From Atriophallophorus winterbourni (taxonomy: Eukaryota > Platyhelminthes > Trematoda > Plagiorchiida > Microphallidae): 64,000 bases of DNA. The position numbers and the translations under genes were made by a program. A model generated the notes under the pieces. It had not been told where the DNA came from. It saw only the letters and a program-made list of their open reading frames with translations, and did not search any database. The stretch spans positions 1 through 64,000 of the forward strand of contig JACCGJ010013535.1 of the NCBI GenBank assembly GCA_013407085.1, written 5' to 3'. Shown here piece by piece: positions 53,955-64,000 of the stretch; position 1 is the first letter of the stretch, and each line of letters starts with the position of its first letter.

Positions 53955-54601
53955 GGACCAGCACGAAACCAGTCGTGGAGTGTGTGTGCTTGAAATTCAT
54001 GCAAATACAGAATTTACATTTATTTATCCACTGAGTATCAAATCGTTTAATATTAAACCATTAGGCTAATTTCTATTCAAGTAATTTTATCATTAGTTTT
54101 GTATGTCTGAACGTTGCAGCCAGTATGTTGAATTCTGTGTAAAGTATGTACTAGACGTTACAACATGGAAGCTACTTGGCCTTTAATGTTCTGACGCAAT
54201 CACATCCGGCAACCATCACTCGCAATAACACTTGTACAGCTTTATTCTCATTAAATTATTGATAGGCAAAAACGCAAGAAAAATAATATCCACTAAGTGT
54301 AAGTTCGAGGATTCACATGTATATTTGACTTCAGTAGATTATGTGCTTAAAGAGTTTATTTCGGCTTGTCGCTTAAAAGCAATCGATAAACTCTGAGTCG
54401 ATGGATACTAATTGTGTAAAATCATTTCCTCTAAATTTTAAACGGTTACGTATTTAAAGGTTTAACACAATAAATCACGAGGCTTTAGCGAATTTGTTTC
54501 AATTCTCAGAATTATTCACATGATTACAACGTGCTTGTTGTCAATTTCTGATATATTCCAAATGAAAGCACGTGGTAAAATATGTGTCACAAAAATGCAC
54601 A
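53955..54601. other. Half hammerhead relic and DLC-b upstream region
   Basis: AGCACGAAACCAGTCGTGG at about 53960, then AT-rich sequence nearly identical to 7901-8477. No further gene. Confidence 0.5.
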
Positions 54602-54609
54602 TATTTAAA
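54602..54609 (+). promoter_or_regulatory. TATA-like box of DLC-b, unit 3
   Basis: TATTTAAA 70 nt before the ATG at 54672, conserved with unit 1. Confidence 0.55.
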
Positions 54610-54671
54610 CTATCAAGTCAAATATTTACTCGCTATTCTGCTTTTCCATTAAAAGTTAAAGATTTCAAGCA

Positions 54672-55041
54672 ATGGATGTGAAGAATTCAGTGGTACAGAA
54701 TGCGGATATGAGCAAGGATATGATGGAAAAAGCGATAAATGCGGCCGAGTATGCAACAAAGCAATTTGACGAGCCCAATGATATGGCCTCACATTTGAAG
54801 AAGGAATTCGACAAAAGATACGGACGCGCGTGGCATTGTATCGTCGGCGAGAATTTCGGAAGGTTCGTATTATGTGTTTCGACAATAATTTGCGGTTTTG
54901 TAATGACAGATCATATTGAACATTTTCCCATCATTTTTCAGCAATGTTCTACACGAGGAGCGAGGCTTCATTAACTTTTTATTCGGGCGTCGCATGTTTT
55001 TCTTATTCAAATGTGGTAGTGATCAAGCTGTCCCGAGTTGA
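54672..55041 (+). CDS. Dynein light chain LC8-type, DLC-b (unit 3)
   Basis: Exons 54672-54862 and 54942-55041 flank a 79-bp phase-2 intron. The product is 96 residues and nearly identical to the unit 1 copy, with Asp at residue 11 (VVQNADMSKDMMEK). Asp is the residue found at this position (N/S/H-A/S-D-M) in the other paralogues, so the Asn in unit 1 is the derived change. Exon 2 gives NVLHEERGFINFLFGRRMFF and the CGSDQAVPS tail. Confidence 0.93.
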
Positions 55042-55213
55042 TTCGGATACACTCCACTCTGGTCGTTGAATTGACCTTTCCATTTTAATATGTTTGGTTA
55101 ATGACAAAGTTTTCTTTACGCCAAGAGTTATAATATATCATGAGCTAAAAGGGGTTTATACGATCACGTTTTTGAAGCATGAGTATATTATATTTTAAAG
55201 TTTGCAACGAATC

Positions 55214-55808
55214 GGTTATAGCAAGTTTTGGTAATGTTTCGCTTCTAAAAACAGAAGCTTCGTCAGACCAAGGGTGTCGATACATGGCGCACTTCAAAGA
55301 GGTAGCTCTGGGAAACGAAGCTTTCAACCAAAGTTATGTTGGCACTATGTCGACGATACATTCGTCGTCATAAAGCGCAACAGACTAGAAGCATTTCATA
55401 GTATCTAAATAATTTGAATCCAAAAATCCAGGTCACAAAAAAACGAGTTTACGGAAGGGACACTCTCTTTCTCGGACTGTCTCGTGCAAAAAGACAACGG
55501 CAAAATAAAATCGGCGCAATAACATAAGTCAATCGTTAAGGATGGCATTCAAAGATTCACATCTGTGCAACCTAAGAGGGTTTCTCAGTCAGTATCAAAA
55601 TATCTATTCTACAAGTTTGACCGCCTCTGCAGCGATGATGTCGATAAGAGACAAGCTCATCAAGAAGTCTGTCGTCGACTTGCAAATCATGGTTATCTCA
55701 AGAGTTTAATTAGGAGCCAATTGTACCGATTTCAACATCCGCAACAAAAAGTTCGGCGTGCTACGGTATTTCTACCGTATGTCAAAAGCGCCTCCGTCGG
55801 AACCTGAA
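55214..55808 (+). mobile_element. Penelope-like element fragment, unit 3 copy
   Basis: Counterpart of 9100-9685. Contains the minus-strand hammerhead-like core (about 55228-55272), WHYVDDTFVV codons near 55335, and an open frame 55565-55807 with KFDRLCSDDVDKR and VFLPYVKSASVG. Confidence 0.75.
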
Positions 55809-56795
55809 TTAGGCCTGCCGGTTGAGAGATGCGCGTTTGGTCGACTGGTCGATTTAGCCAGGGTGAACGGAACAGTGACCGTAATAGACGGCGAGGATTA
55901 TCATCTCCTCAAGATCAGTCGAGCCTCCGTGGTGCGACAATAGCAAGAAGTGAATCAATTGACACTAGCAATATTCGTTATTGAAGGCGTCTCCGAGACG
56001 ATTGTCGGTGTTGATATTTTAAACCGATTAAAAGCTATTATCAGTATCAACGACGGATCGTTGCAATTCGATGCTGAGCAGCTACAGGTTAAAACTTCAT
56101 ACCAGGCAGGCATGGCAAGCGTGGGAACAGTTGGAAAGCTGCATGTGCCAGATTGCAATATTAGAAGCGTGTGACAAAGTTTGGAGAAATTCTCGGATAC
56201 GTTCTTGACTTGAGATGATGATGGGTATTGAGAGTGGATAAAACAGCAAGGATGAACATACTTTCGAACTATATACCGACGTATTCCGCTGAAATTGGTG
56301 GGAGATGTAGAAAAAGAAGTGGACCAAATGAAAAAGAAAGGTATCATAAATGAATTCCAAGAGCCCGGATTGTTCACCCGTGTTGATGGTTAAGAAAGCC
56401 GACGAGAGCTACCGTTTCTGTATCGAATTCCGAGAATTGAATCAAATAAAAGTCAGAGACGCACTTCTCACACCACACACGGACGAAATATTCACGCAAT
56501 TGCACAAGGCGCAAATGCTTTCATTGGTCAATTTAATGTCCGGATATTGGCAGATGCGGGTGACAAATGAGGATCGCTATAAAATCGCATTTTATGTAAA
56601 TCGACAGCAATACGAATTTATCCGAATGCATTTCGGTCTCTGTGATGCCGCAGCAACGTTTCGGAGACTATTGCTCGATGTATTGAGCTGCATCACAGAT
56701 CTAATTGTCTATGGAGACGACATCGTCTTATTCCCGGACACAAGTGATCATCACCGGGAACAGCTGGAAGTGGTTATAAACGTGGATCTCTGATT
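55809..56795 (+). mobile_element. Ty3/Gypsy pol fragment, unit 3 copy
   Basis: Counterpart of 9686-10672. RT frame 56350-56793: CSPVLMVKKADESYRFCIEF, NLMSGYWQMRV, MHFGLCDAAATF, VYGDDIVLF. Its last codons differ (VVINVDL). It lacks RNase H and integrase. Confidence 0.85.
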
Positions 56796-57004
56796 CTAGG
56801 CTGAATTTGAACAGCACGAAATGCAATCAATCGAAACGCGAAATATTACGAGTTCTCAATTGTCGCCATTGAACTTATCGGCGCTTCATGCTCTTGTGTT
56901 GTGTCAGAGGGTACAGTTCTGCATATCATTCGAAAGCACATCATTAGCGTGCATCGCGAATAAACTTCGCACATTCACAATTGCAATTTTGCTATTTTTG
57001 CTAA

Positions 57005-57365
57005 TTCATTCATTCAGTCCTCTCCGTGCCGGGTGGCACATGAGGCGAAAACAACTTCACGCCAGTGGTTCCGGTCTGTCGCTGCTTCCGTTGCCGTCTG
57101 CACCGTGAATCCTTGTGCATGTAGTTCGCGTGCCAACGTTCTGCCCCAAGTTTCCTTGGGCCGTCCGCTTTTTCGTTTACCTTGCGGATGCCAGTGCATG
57201 GCTACCTTCGTATGCGAACTGGGATCCATCCTGCAGACATGACCGAACCACGGATCTGTTGTCATCGTTTACGTAGCGATGTAGGTTTTACGGGATAGGG
57301 TTGCTAGCCCTAAGCCCAACCCTCCTCCTTTCTCAGACGGGCTTGGGACCGTACTTGGCGGAGTT
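57005..57365 (-). mobile_element. Internally deleted RTE (non-autonomous), unit 3 only
   Basis: 361-bp minus-strand insertion with a perfect 12-bp target-site duplication, TATTTTTGCTAA (56993-57004 and 57366-57377). Units 1 and 2 have the empty site. The first about 110 bases read 'gccaagtacggtcccaagcc' and 'gggttgggcttagggctagc', which I take for RTE 5' leader. They pass straight into RTE ORF codons WFGHVCRMDPSSHTKVAMHW, GRPKETWGRTLARELHAQGF and SCATRHGED, followed by a GAATGAAT tail. The whole RT and endonuclease are missing, so it must have been mobilised in trans. An 83-codon frame starting MTTDPWFGH crosses the fusion. Confidence 0.85.
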
Positions 57366-57440
57366 TATTTTTGCTAAAGCGCGCTTTATTCAGTGCCTCA
57401 ACCTACCGAATGAACCACAGATAATAAATAAACGACTGAA

Positions 57441-57925
57441 ATGCGGGATACATTAGAACCAGAATTTTTACATTATTGGTCTTGGTTAATCAAGAATTCT
57501 TCGACTTACATCGAACCAAAAATCCAACAAATTGATGGTGTAGCTAAAACGCAGTGCAAACTGGATGCATTTAAAAGGGTAGTTGCAGTGTTGAGGCAAA
57601 TTCGACATGCGAAAAGTGAAAACGGGTTTAAACCTGATATCTTCCTATTTGAAGTTGAGGTAATCTTTTAAATTAAACTATCAACTAATTAAAAGATTCA
57701 AAAGTATTTTTTATGTTTGGCCTCAAAGGCTTCTTCACGATACTAAAACCAGTATTCTGCAAATTCCTAATGTTCACTTTAATAGAAATGCATTGTTTTG
57801 TGTTCAAAGGAATAATTAAAATAATTGCATGGATTTCTCAGTTTCCAAATCGATTTAGCGAATGGAATGTTATTAATGCCTTGAATAAATTTACCTGCAT
57901 AGCACGATGTGAGTGCCCGGAGTAA
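57441..57925 (+). CDS. Candidate two-exon gene of unknown function
   Basis: I do not recognise this protein. Exon 1, 57441-57659, encodes 73 residues (MRDTLEPEFLHYWSWLIKNS, QIDGVAKTQCKLDAFKRVVA, GFKPDIFLFEVE) and ends at a GAG|GTAATC donor. A CAG acceptor at 57839-57841 allows a phase-0 exon 57842-57925 (FPNRFSEWNVINALNKFTCI, ARCECPE) ending in TAA, for 100 residues in total. Without splicing the frame ends three codons later. The equivalent copies in units 1 and 2 carry stops in both parts. So this is either the surviving copy of a duplicated gene or a chance frame in decayed sequence. No promoter motif was found. Confidence 0.3.
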
Positions 57926-58144
57926 CAAAACCATTTGAATTTGCTACATTTGACGCACTGTATATAGAAGGAGAATATTTTGATCGCATAGAATTAACCA
58001 GTCATATGAACGCTCGCAAAACGCCACATAGGTTGGTAGATCGGGGATAAATTCTGAATCGAAAGCGCAGTTTTGCACCTAATGGTGTTTGAAATTAATT
58101 TATTAAGCTACTTTCTATTGATAGTAGTAAATTTATAAAAAAAC
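57926..58144. other. Unit spacer
   Basis: Copy of about 11420-11640; nothing recognised. Confidence 0.5.
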
Positions 58145-59290
58145 CAAGCAGCAAAGTGCTCTATCTGTTCTTCTTGGGCTTGCAGACGACGCTTTACACA
58201 ATGCCTCAAAAATATGTCGTCAAATGCAAGCTCTTGCTAATCCGTGGGGTCAATGCATAGAGCTTTCATATCTCTTTTGCGACCGTCTTTTCACATCAAG
58301 TGCGGTTTGCCAATTGTCGCATTCCTGATTTCATGACACCATAGAATAGATATTTGGGAATACGACAATTTTCGATTCAGCTTTCAATCGTGCATTGTGT
58401 GGATGGTCCAGGTTTCATCACCGTACAGTTTAGAATTCAGTACGCGTGCGCTGTATTCCATCGTCTTTGTCCTAACAGTCATATTTCGTCTGCCCCAAAC
58501 ACGAGCGTTCAATCAAAACAATAGATGACAGATTCTCAGGTAACCCTCATATTAATTTAGGTGTCTAGCGAAAGTTTATCCGCAATGATTGAACTACGAT
58601 ATGTGAAATGATGTACTGGATCAAGCTTACTGTTTTTAATAGTGACGATTGGATTGAATACGATCCATGGACCAAAGACCTTAATCTAGCTCAAACTGAT
58701 TGTAAGACAAAAGTCTCCATGTCGATGTAAAACCGTCCATTAGTGGCTGGATGTGTTCTTAGGAGTGAGCAATAACTGTTGCATCATTAGCAAACAGCAG
58801 GTCACAGATAAGCATATCCGTACCTTGTTTTATTGCTCTCAACCGCTTTATGTTGAAAAGCTTGCCGTTAGTTCGCGTGAGTAGGTAAATGCCTTGTGAA
58901 CTGTTTCTAAAAGCGTGTTTCAGTAGCAGAGAAAAGAAAATCTCGAACACCGTATGATCAAAAAACACCATTGTCTAATGCTTGGGCGAATGTCAAATGC
59001 TTCTGAACTGTAACTAGTAAATTGACCGAGTCCTTTAGGCCAGATTGAAACCAAATAACGAGTTTGATCAGACTTGGGGGCAGCCTGCCAGATTGAGTAT
59101 TGTGAAAAGTCCCCCCAGCTGGCGTAGTCAAATGCCTTCCTTAAATCGATGAAAACTGCGTATAATGGCATACGCTGTTCCCGAAATGTTTCTAGAAGTT
59201 TCCCCAGGGAGAAGATCATGTCAACGGATTATCTTCCCCTGTTGATATTCGGAGTAATCTCAGATCAGCTAAAACTTGTAACCGAATCTC
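58145..59290 (-). mobile_element. LINE relic, minus strand, unit 3 copy
   Basis: Counterpart of 11640-12800. Readable blocks: REQRMPLYAVFIDLRKAFDY (59190-59130) and FEIFFSLLLKHAFRNSSQGI with LLFANDATVIAHS (58960-58760). Confidence 0.7.
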
Positions 59291-61215
59291 CTAGACTTAA
59301 GCAAAGAATATGCCTACACCATTCTGAATGAAAATTCTTCTGTAATTGTTGCAGTCGCCTTCATCACACTTATTCCTAAATAGCGTGATGATCTTCGTTT
59401 ATTAAATCCCCTGATAGCTAGTTTAGATGATTGAATCACATTTTTGCAATTTAATTTAGGAACTTGGTTAATTTTGGGTTTAAACACCCATCAAAGCTAG
59501 AAACGATCACATATGCAGACATAGAGTTACTCACATTCAATATTATATAATTCTTAACGAGGTTGGCGTTAATAAACTTTATGCGCCTGGTGACAGTTGG
59601 GAATATTTAAATTACAAACACATCTAGCACATGGGATCATTCCGATGTAGAATTGGGCTTTGTGTTCGACTTATCTGTCCTATTCATCGTAGACGTTTTT
59701 TTCGAACAAAATCAAGTTCTTAATGATGACATTTACACTTTTAGAGATGCAAATCTTAACGATTGTACCGAATTTACCTTTATTTTTCTACTGTTCATCG
59801 AAGCTTTCATTTTTGTTTGCCACTTTCGGTCGATGTCGACCATGGATCTACTTCACGAACGCGTGATGGTTCCATGCGCCGCATCTTTCTGAATAACGAA
59901 ACAGTCTGATTCGGAAGTGACAATTTCTACGGCAAAGCGCGCAGAGATAGACAGTACCAAGTGGATCGGTGTCAGCCGTTTCCCGCGGGGAGACCTACTT
60001 ACAACATCGTTTTTTTTTCAATAACACATTGAGCTAATTTCAACTTCACGCAAATTTCAGTACGTCCGATTGCGGTTTAGAATGTAATCATTAAAAAAAT
60101 CGGCTAATACGACGCTAGATTATGATGTTGGCCACTATCCGCAAATGTTTAACATTGATGTACAACACATGTGCATAAGGGTTTCATGCTCCACAACCTT
60201 TCCAACGACCTAACAGTCCGATTTGGGAAGAATATTTCATTCTTAGATCACATTTATTTACACCAGGAGATGGCGCTTTACATATAGCCTCAAACAGAAA
60301 ATTCTACATAATTATTAGATTCAAATATCAAGGGTAAATGCGAACTTGAAAAGCCGTGCTATCCAGGTCACAATTGAGTCGTCGCTTAACGAGAATGTCC
60401 AACGTTTTTTCTGGAACAAATTTAACCCAAGTCAAAGAATCTGAGATTAAAAAGCAACATACAAAAGAGTGACTCCACCAATTATGGAACATTAGCAATG
60501 AAATGCATGGAGCTAAATATAATGCATTGCAGAAATGTATCATAAGAACCGATAGGGGCGAAATTCAAAGCGTTTATTTTGCCGTGATCACAACGTAAGC
60601 ATTGTCACGGCTAAAAAAATGATATCGCAGTGTTCGACGACAAAGGAATAATATTGAAAATTGAGAAGCATGTCGTGAAATAACCATGTGTACTCTAACA
60701 TGAAATGCGCCTAGCCCAATTCTGAGTCTGTTACCAGAATAACTTTGAGAAGACGCAGTAACATCTCAATGTTAAAATGAAAACGACAATGATGTTATGA
60801 CCATTTTCGGAGAGATTTCGAAAAACCAGTTCGCGAAAGCTATCCAAAATATAACGTGACTTGAAACGTCCACATATGAAAAACCATGTGTTTAAAGCTC
60901 AAAGTTCTGATGATATACATAAAGTCAGAATTCTGAAATAAAAAAACCAATGGCCAGGAAATTTGCTTGAAAATCAAGAGCATTTAATCTGGAGACTCAA
61001 ATAAAAAGTTTCTACAACACAGGCAAAAATACACATGATTCACACGAAACAAAAGCACAGCGCAATAGAAATGTTAGTTCCTTAATCACTTTTGTAGATT
61101 CAGGTTGATTACTTCAATTTTCATATAAAAAGTTATTTTAAATTCCTCTTCGTTATCTGAACCTTTGATAAACATACATCTACATTAGTCTCGAATTTAC
61201 AATACTGGATTCAGA
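59291..61215. other. Unit sequence without a recognised gene
   Basis: Copy of 12801-14725, including the 79-codon hydrophobic ORF at 59653-59892, which differs by a His/Asn to Leu/Asn change near its middle. Not called as a gene. Confidence 0.5.
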
Positions 61216-61399
61216 GTGCATCCATTAAAAAACTTATCTCACTCACAACATCCACTATTTAATCAAAAGGAAACGCTCCAATAATGCATTTATGAAATTT
61301 CATAATCCATTAATTGCATATTGTTAAAAATCACATAGCATTACACTGCCAATCTTGTTTACGGGTTTAAACATTTGGATATAAGCAATAGACCAATAT

Positions 61400-61765
61400 A
61401 CTTGCGTAGACGCTGAACTGTTCGATCGTATTGATCACTGTTTACTGCTTCGTGAGCTCCAGGATGACGGTTTCACTAGAATAATGCTGGCATGATTCAT
61501 AAGTTATCGGTCTCAACGCAGAGAGAAAGTCATGATTGATGGCAAAATTTCCCAAAATTTTGAAGCCATGAACAGATACACATAAGTTTCGGTACCCTGC
61601 TCAAAACTGCTACTTTTATTCAAAAATGATCAATCGTTATTTGTACGGTTTAAACTTGTTCTTGCTGATGTTGGTGTAAGACTTTGAATGAATGCCAAAT
61701 CTGTTGAGAACTGCCTAGTTATACAAGCAGATACATACAAGCTTCAACGATGATCATTTCAAAAC
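61400..61765 (+). pseudogene. Degenerate non-LTR RT fragment, unit 4 copy
   Basis: Same relic as 185-545, almost unchanged. Confidence 0.5.
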
Positions 61766-62010
61766 CGTCTATATTTTATTCACTGTTTCAATGCTCACTG
61801 ACCTGATCCAACTATCTCCACCTGATGACGGGAAACAGCCAGAAAACGGTAGTGGTGTGTAAGAGATCGGGATGTGAGCAACGCAATACATTGGTCTTTT
61901 ATATGCGCTTGGCCAGGAATCACTTTGCGATTCGGTATTTAAACATCGTTGTTCTTTGTAAGAACCCTATATAACAGTGACACACAAGTTTAACGTTGTT
62001 TACCCTTTTT
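61766..62010 (+). repeat. Hammerhead repeat, subfamily A, unit 4 copy
   Basis: Counterpart of 545-820, with a 10-base deletion ('ctcgagcgct' lost) near 61905. Confidence 0.7.
61818..61855 (+). ncRNA. Hammerhead-like core (A, mutated)
   Basis: Identical to the core at 603-640: intact stem I (CCAC/GTGG) and CTGATGA, but altered stem II and GAAAACGG. Confidence 0.5.
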
Positions 62011-62029
62011 CCACTGTTTCAATTTAGCT

Positions 62030-63065
62030 GACAAGCTTAGACGATTCATGTGTGCCAAATGCACATTTCTAAAGCATTCTATATTGTTGATCATAATTTA
62101 CTCTCGAACTAGCAAACGAAGCACGGTAATTTTGGAAGCCTATGCGAATTGATAAGTGATTATCTTAGCAACCGAAGATGGATGTTACTAGCGGTGTTTC
62201 ACAAGGTTGAGTGCTTGGACCAATATTGTTCCCAGTCTATATGAACGATATACCAACAGCAAATGACAGTAGGATGGTTTTGTCCGCTGATGATACAAAA
62301 TTATGGAGGCAACTCAGCAATGCTGATGATTGTATTTAGCTGCAAAACGATTTGAATGATTTGTACAAATGGTCATCCGAAAATAAGCTCCAATTAAATA
62401 TGCAAAATTCGAAGATCTTAAGGTCGGTCGTGAGCATGGCTTTCCCTATCAATAAAAGCTCGGCAACAAAAACCTGGTGTACACCGAAGCTTAAAATGAC
62501 CTGGGTGTCTGGATTTGCGGTAGTTTGAAAAATGGTCTACAATGCGAAACCGTTTGCAAAACCGCGTCTTGGCTGCTAGGACTGTTACGGCGCAAGGTTT
62601 GACGTTATTTCCTGTGGTGATTTCCTCTCATGATGAATACGTATATACACCCGATTCTAGACTATGCCGCACTAGCATGGACACCATGGCTCCGTAGAGA
62701 CATCTTTCTTCTGGATCGCATATATAACAGAGCTTCTAAGCTTGTCATTGGTCTCGAAAATATGCCATTCGCCGGGCGACTCAGAAGACTGGAATTGAGT
62801 ACGCTTGCACAAAGAAGAATGCGAAGTGATCTTATCCTCGCATACTGTTTCCCACCACCTGGACTTATTTTCCACCTTCGAACTTCCAGCAGCAGTCATG
62901 GCCATGGTTGCAAGTTGGAAATACCACAATGCATACGGAACTGCCGCGGTTATTTTTATTCGGTGCGCGTGTTTACCCCTACCCGCCGATAAGCTCTCAT
63001 CTTTATCTATATTTCGTCTCGTCTTTTTGGTTACAGTAAATCTTGAATATTGAACCTTGAATCAA
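62030..63065 (+). mobile_element. CR1-type LINE fragment, unit 4 copy
   Basis: Counterpart of 824-1885. YMNDIPTANDSRMVL is followed by SADDTKLWRQ (F to S and I to T at the catalytic block). The C-terminal frame 62630-62992 has LDYAALAWTPWLRRDI. Tail repeats near 63040-63062. Confidence 0.75.
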
Positions 63066-64000
63066 GAGATCCTTTCAACAGATAACACAGTAACATAAAA
63101 CGAGAGGGAATGACTATGTCATGATTTTCTTTAAGCTGATGGTATTACTCGTGTTGTAATTAATCTGCAGGACTGATTAAACGCGCACTAAATTTGTTGC
63201 TTCGTGTAGGTCATTGATGTTGTTGGCAGTGCCAATTTCGGAATAAATTACTTGATTTGGCTTCGGGTTTCACCGTAAGTTCGTTTGTATCTGGAGCTAT
63301 AAGGTGACCATTTTCGTGAGTCATTAGTGTATGCTTTGTGAGCTATTCGCAGATTTTAATGGACTGTCTCTAATAAAATTAAGAGCCATTAAAAAGAAAG
63401 GGGTTGAAAATTGAATCTAATTGATGATACAATTTACACCAAACACTGCACATGTAAATTGATTAATGGAAAAATTCAATAAATAAAATTTTATGGAAAA
63501 TAAATTGCATTAATTAGGCATATGAATTTCAGAAAAAGAGGGCTTCTATGTTATATAAGACATCATCTGTGATGCGATGGATATGCAAAACGAAACTGAA
63601 TTTACAATAATAAATAGTACCCATTTTGGATTTATTGAAGCAATTTTATGTCTCGCTTTTTCAATGCACTTAGAGATATCCGACAAAATGTTAATGATCT
63701 GCACATTTAATTTGCCATTTCTGACAATCGCTATTTTTGAAAACCTATCGCTGGAATTTTATTTATTTAGAAGAAATTCATCTTAGTGTAAACAATCTCT
63801 ATTCACAAATTAATCTTCGGCACCCCGATTATATTGTAAAATGATTTGTGTACGAGCACAATATTATCTCTAAACTAGAGATTATGTCGCTAGTAAATGG
63901 CAGTCAAATGACGCGCTCATCTAAACTATCACGTATTCAATACTACTCAATGTTAAATGTATCATTTCTAAAATCGACCCTTAAAATTAAACGTGATTTG
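63066..64000. other. No gene recognised
   Basis: Copy of 1886-2820, the upstream region of DLC-a in unit 1. Confidence 0.55.

Larger units (their letters stand above)
40157..61215 (+). repeat. Segmental duplication unit 3
   Basis: Complete unit of 21.06 kb. Removing the Penelope/RTE insertion (about 5.3 kb) and the 361-bp insertion at 57005 leaves about 15.4 kb, close to the 14.7 kb of unit 1. The gene and transposon order is otherwise that of unit 1. Confidence 0.85.
61216..64000 (+). repeat. Segmental duplication unit 4, cut by window end
   Basis: It matches 1-2820 with few differences, at an offset of about 61,200. If the order is kept, a further DLC-a gene should begin just beyond the window. 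Confidence 0.85.

Overview
This looks like AT-rich nuclear DNA from a parasitic flatworm, most probably a digenean trematode close to the schistosomes. The evidence is a cluster of short LC8-type dynein light chain (DLC) genes, each split by one tiny intron, plus CR1-, RTE- and Penelope-type retroelements and SINE-like repeats carrying hammerhead ribozymes. The species cannot be fixed from the window. No bacterial-style gene organisation, CRISPR, rRNA or intact tRNA gene was seen.

The window is a tandem array of one segmental duplication. Taking the sequence 'gtgcatccattaaaaaactt' as the unit start, units begin at 1, 14726, 40157 and 61216 (the last is cut by the window end). A basic unit is about 14.7 kb and runs: reverse-transcriptase (RT) debris, hammerhead repeat and CR1 debris; DLC 'type a'; minus-strand CR1; CR1 3' fragment; DLC 'type b'; Penelope fragment; Ty3/Gypsy fragment; an unknown small ORF region; minus-strand LINE relic; about 2 kb with no recognised gene. 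Unit 3 carries, in addition, a Penelope element with an RTE nested inside it, and a 361-bp internally deleted RTE. In unit 2 the segment holding both DLC genes is replaced by about 17.7 kb of different DNA, which has its own two DLC genes and most of the hammerhead repeats. Unit 2 also has a CR1 inserted beside the Gypsy fragment.

The only convincing host genes are six DLC genes: 3011-3362 (+), 8548-8917 (+), 18371-18723 (-), 24146-24500 (+), 49113-49460 (+) and 54672-55041 (+). All have a 191-nt first exon, a 79-88 bp phase-2 intron and a short second exon. Three share a TATA box placed exactly 63 nt before the ATG. They encode 88-96 residue proteins with the LC8 core and probably arose by duplication of the array. 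A possible further two-exon gene of unknown function lies at 57441-57925.

The most unusual content is a set of hammerhead-ribozyme-like repeats. One dispersed family has the conserved core CTGATGA / GAAAC around a minimal palindromic stem III (ACCGGT). Its stem I and stem II sequences vary between copies but often remain pairable, and copies are tandem at about 241-242 bp in two places, as expected for retrozyme-like elements. A second, tRNA-related SINE near 29.4-30.0 kb carries another hammerhead. The Penelope ends carry a third. These are sequence and pairing observations made by eye; no folding or database search was run.
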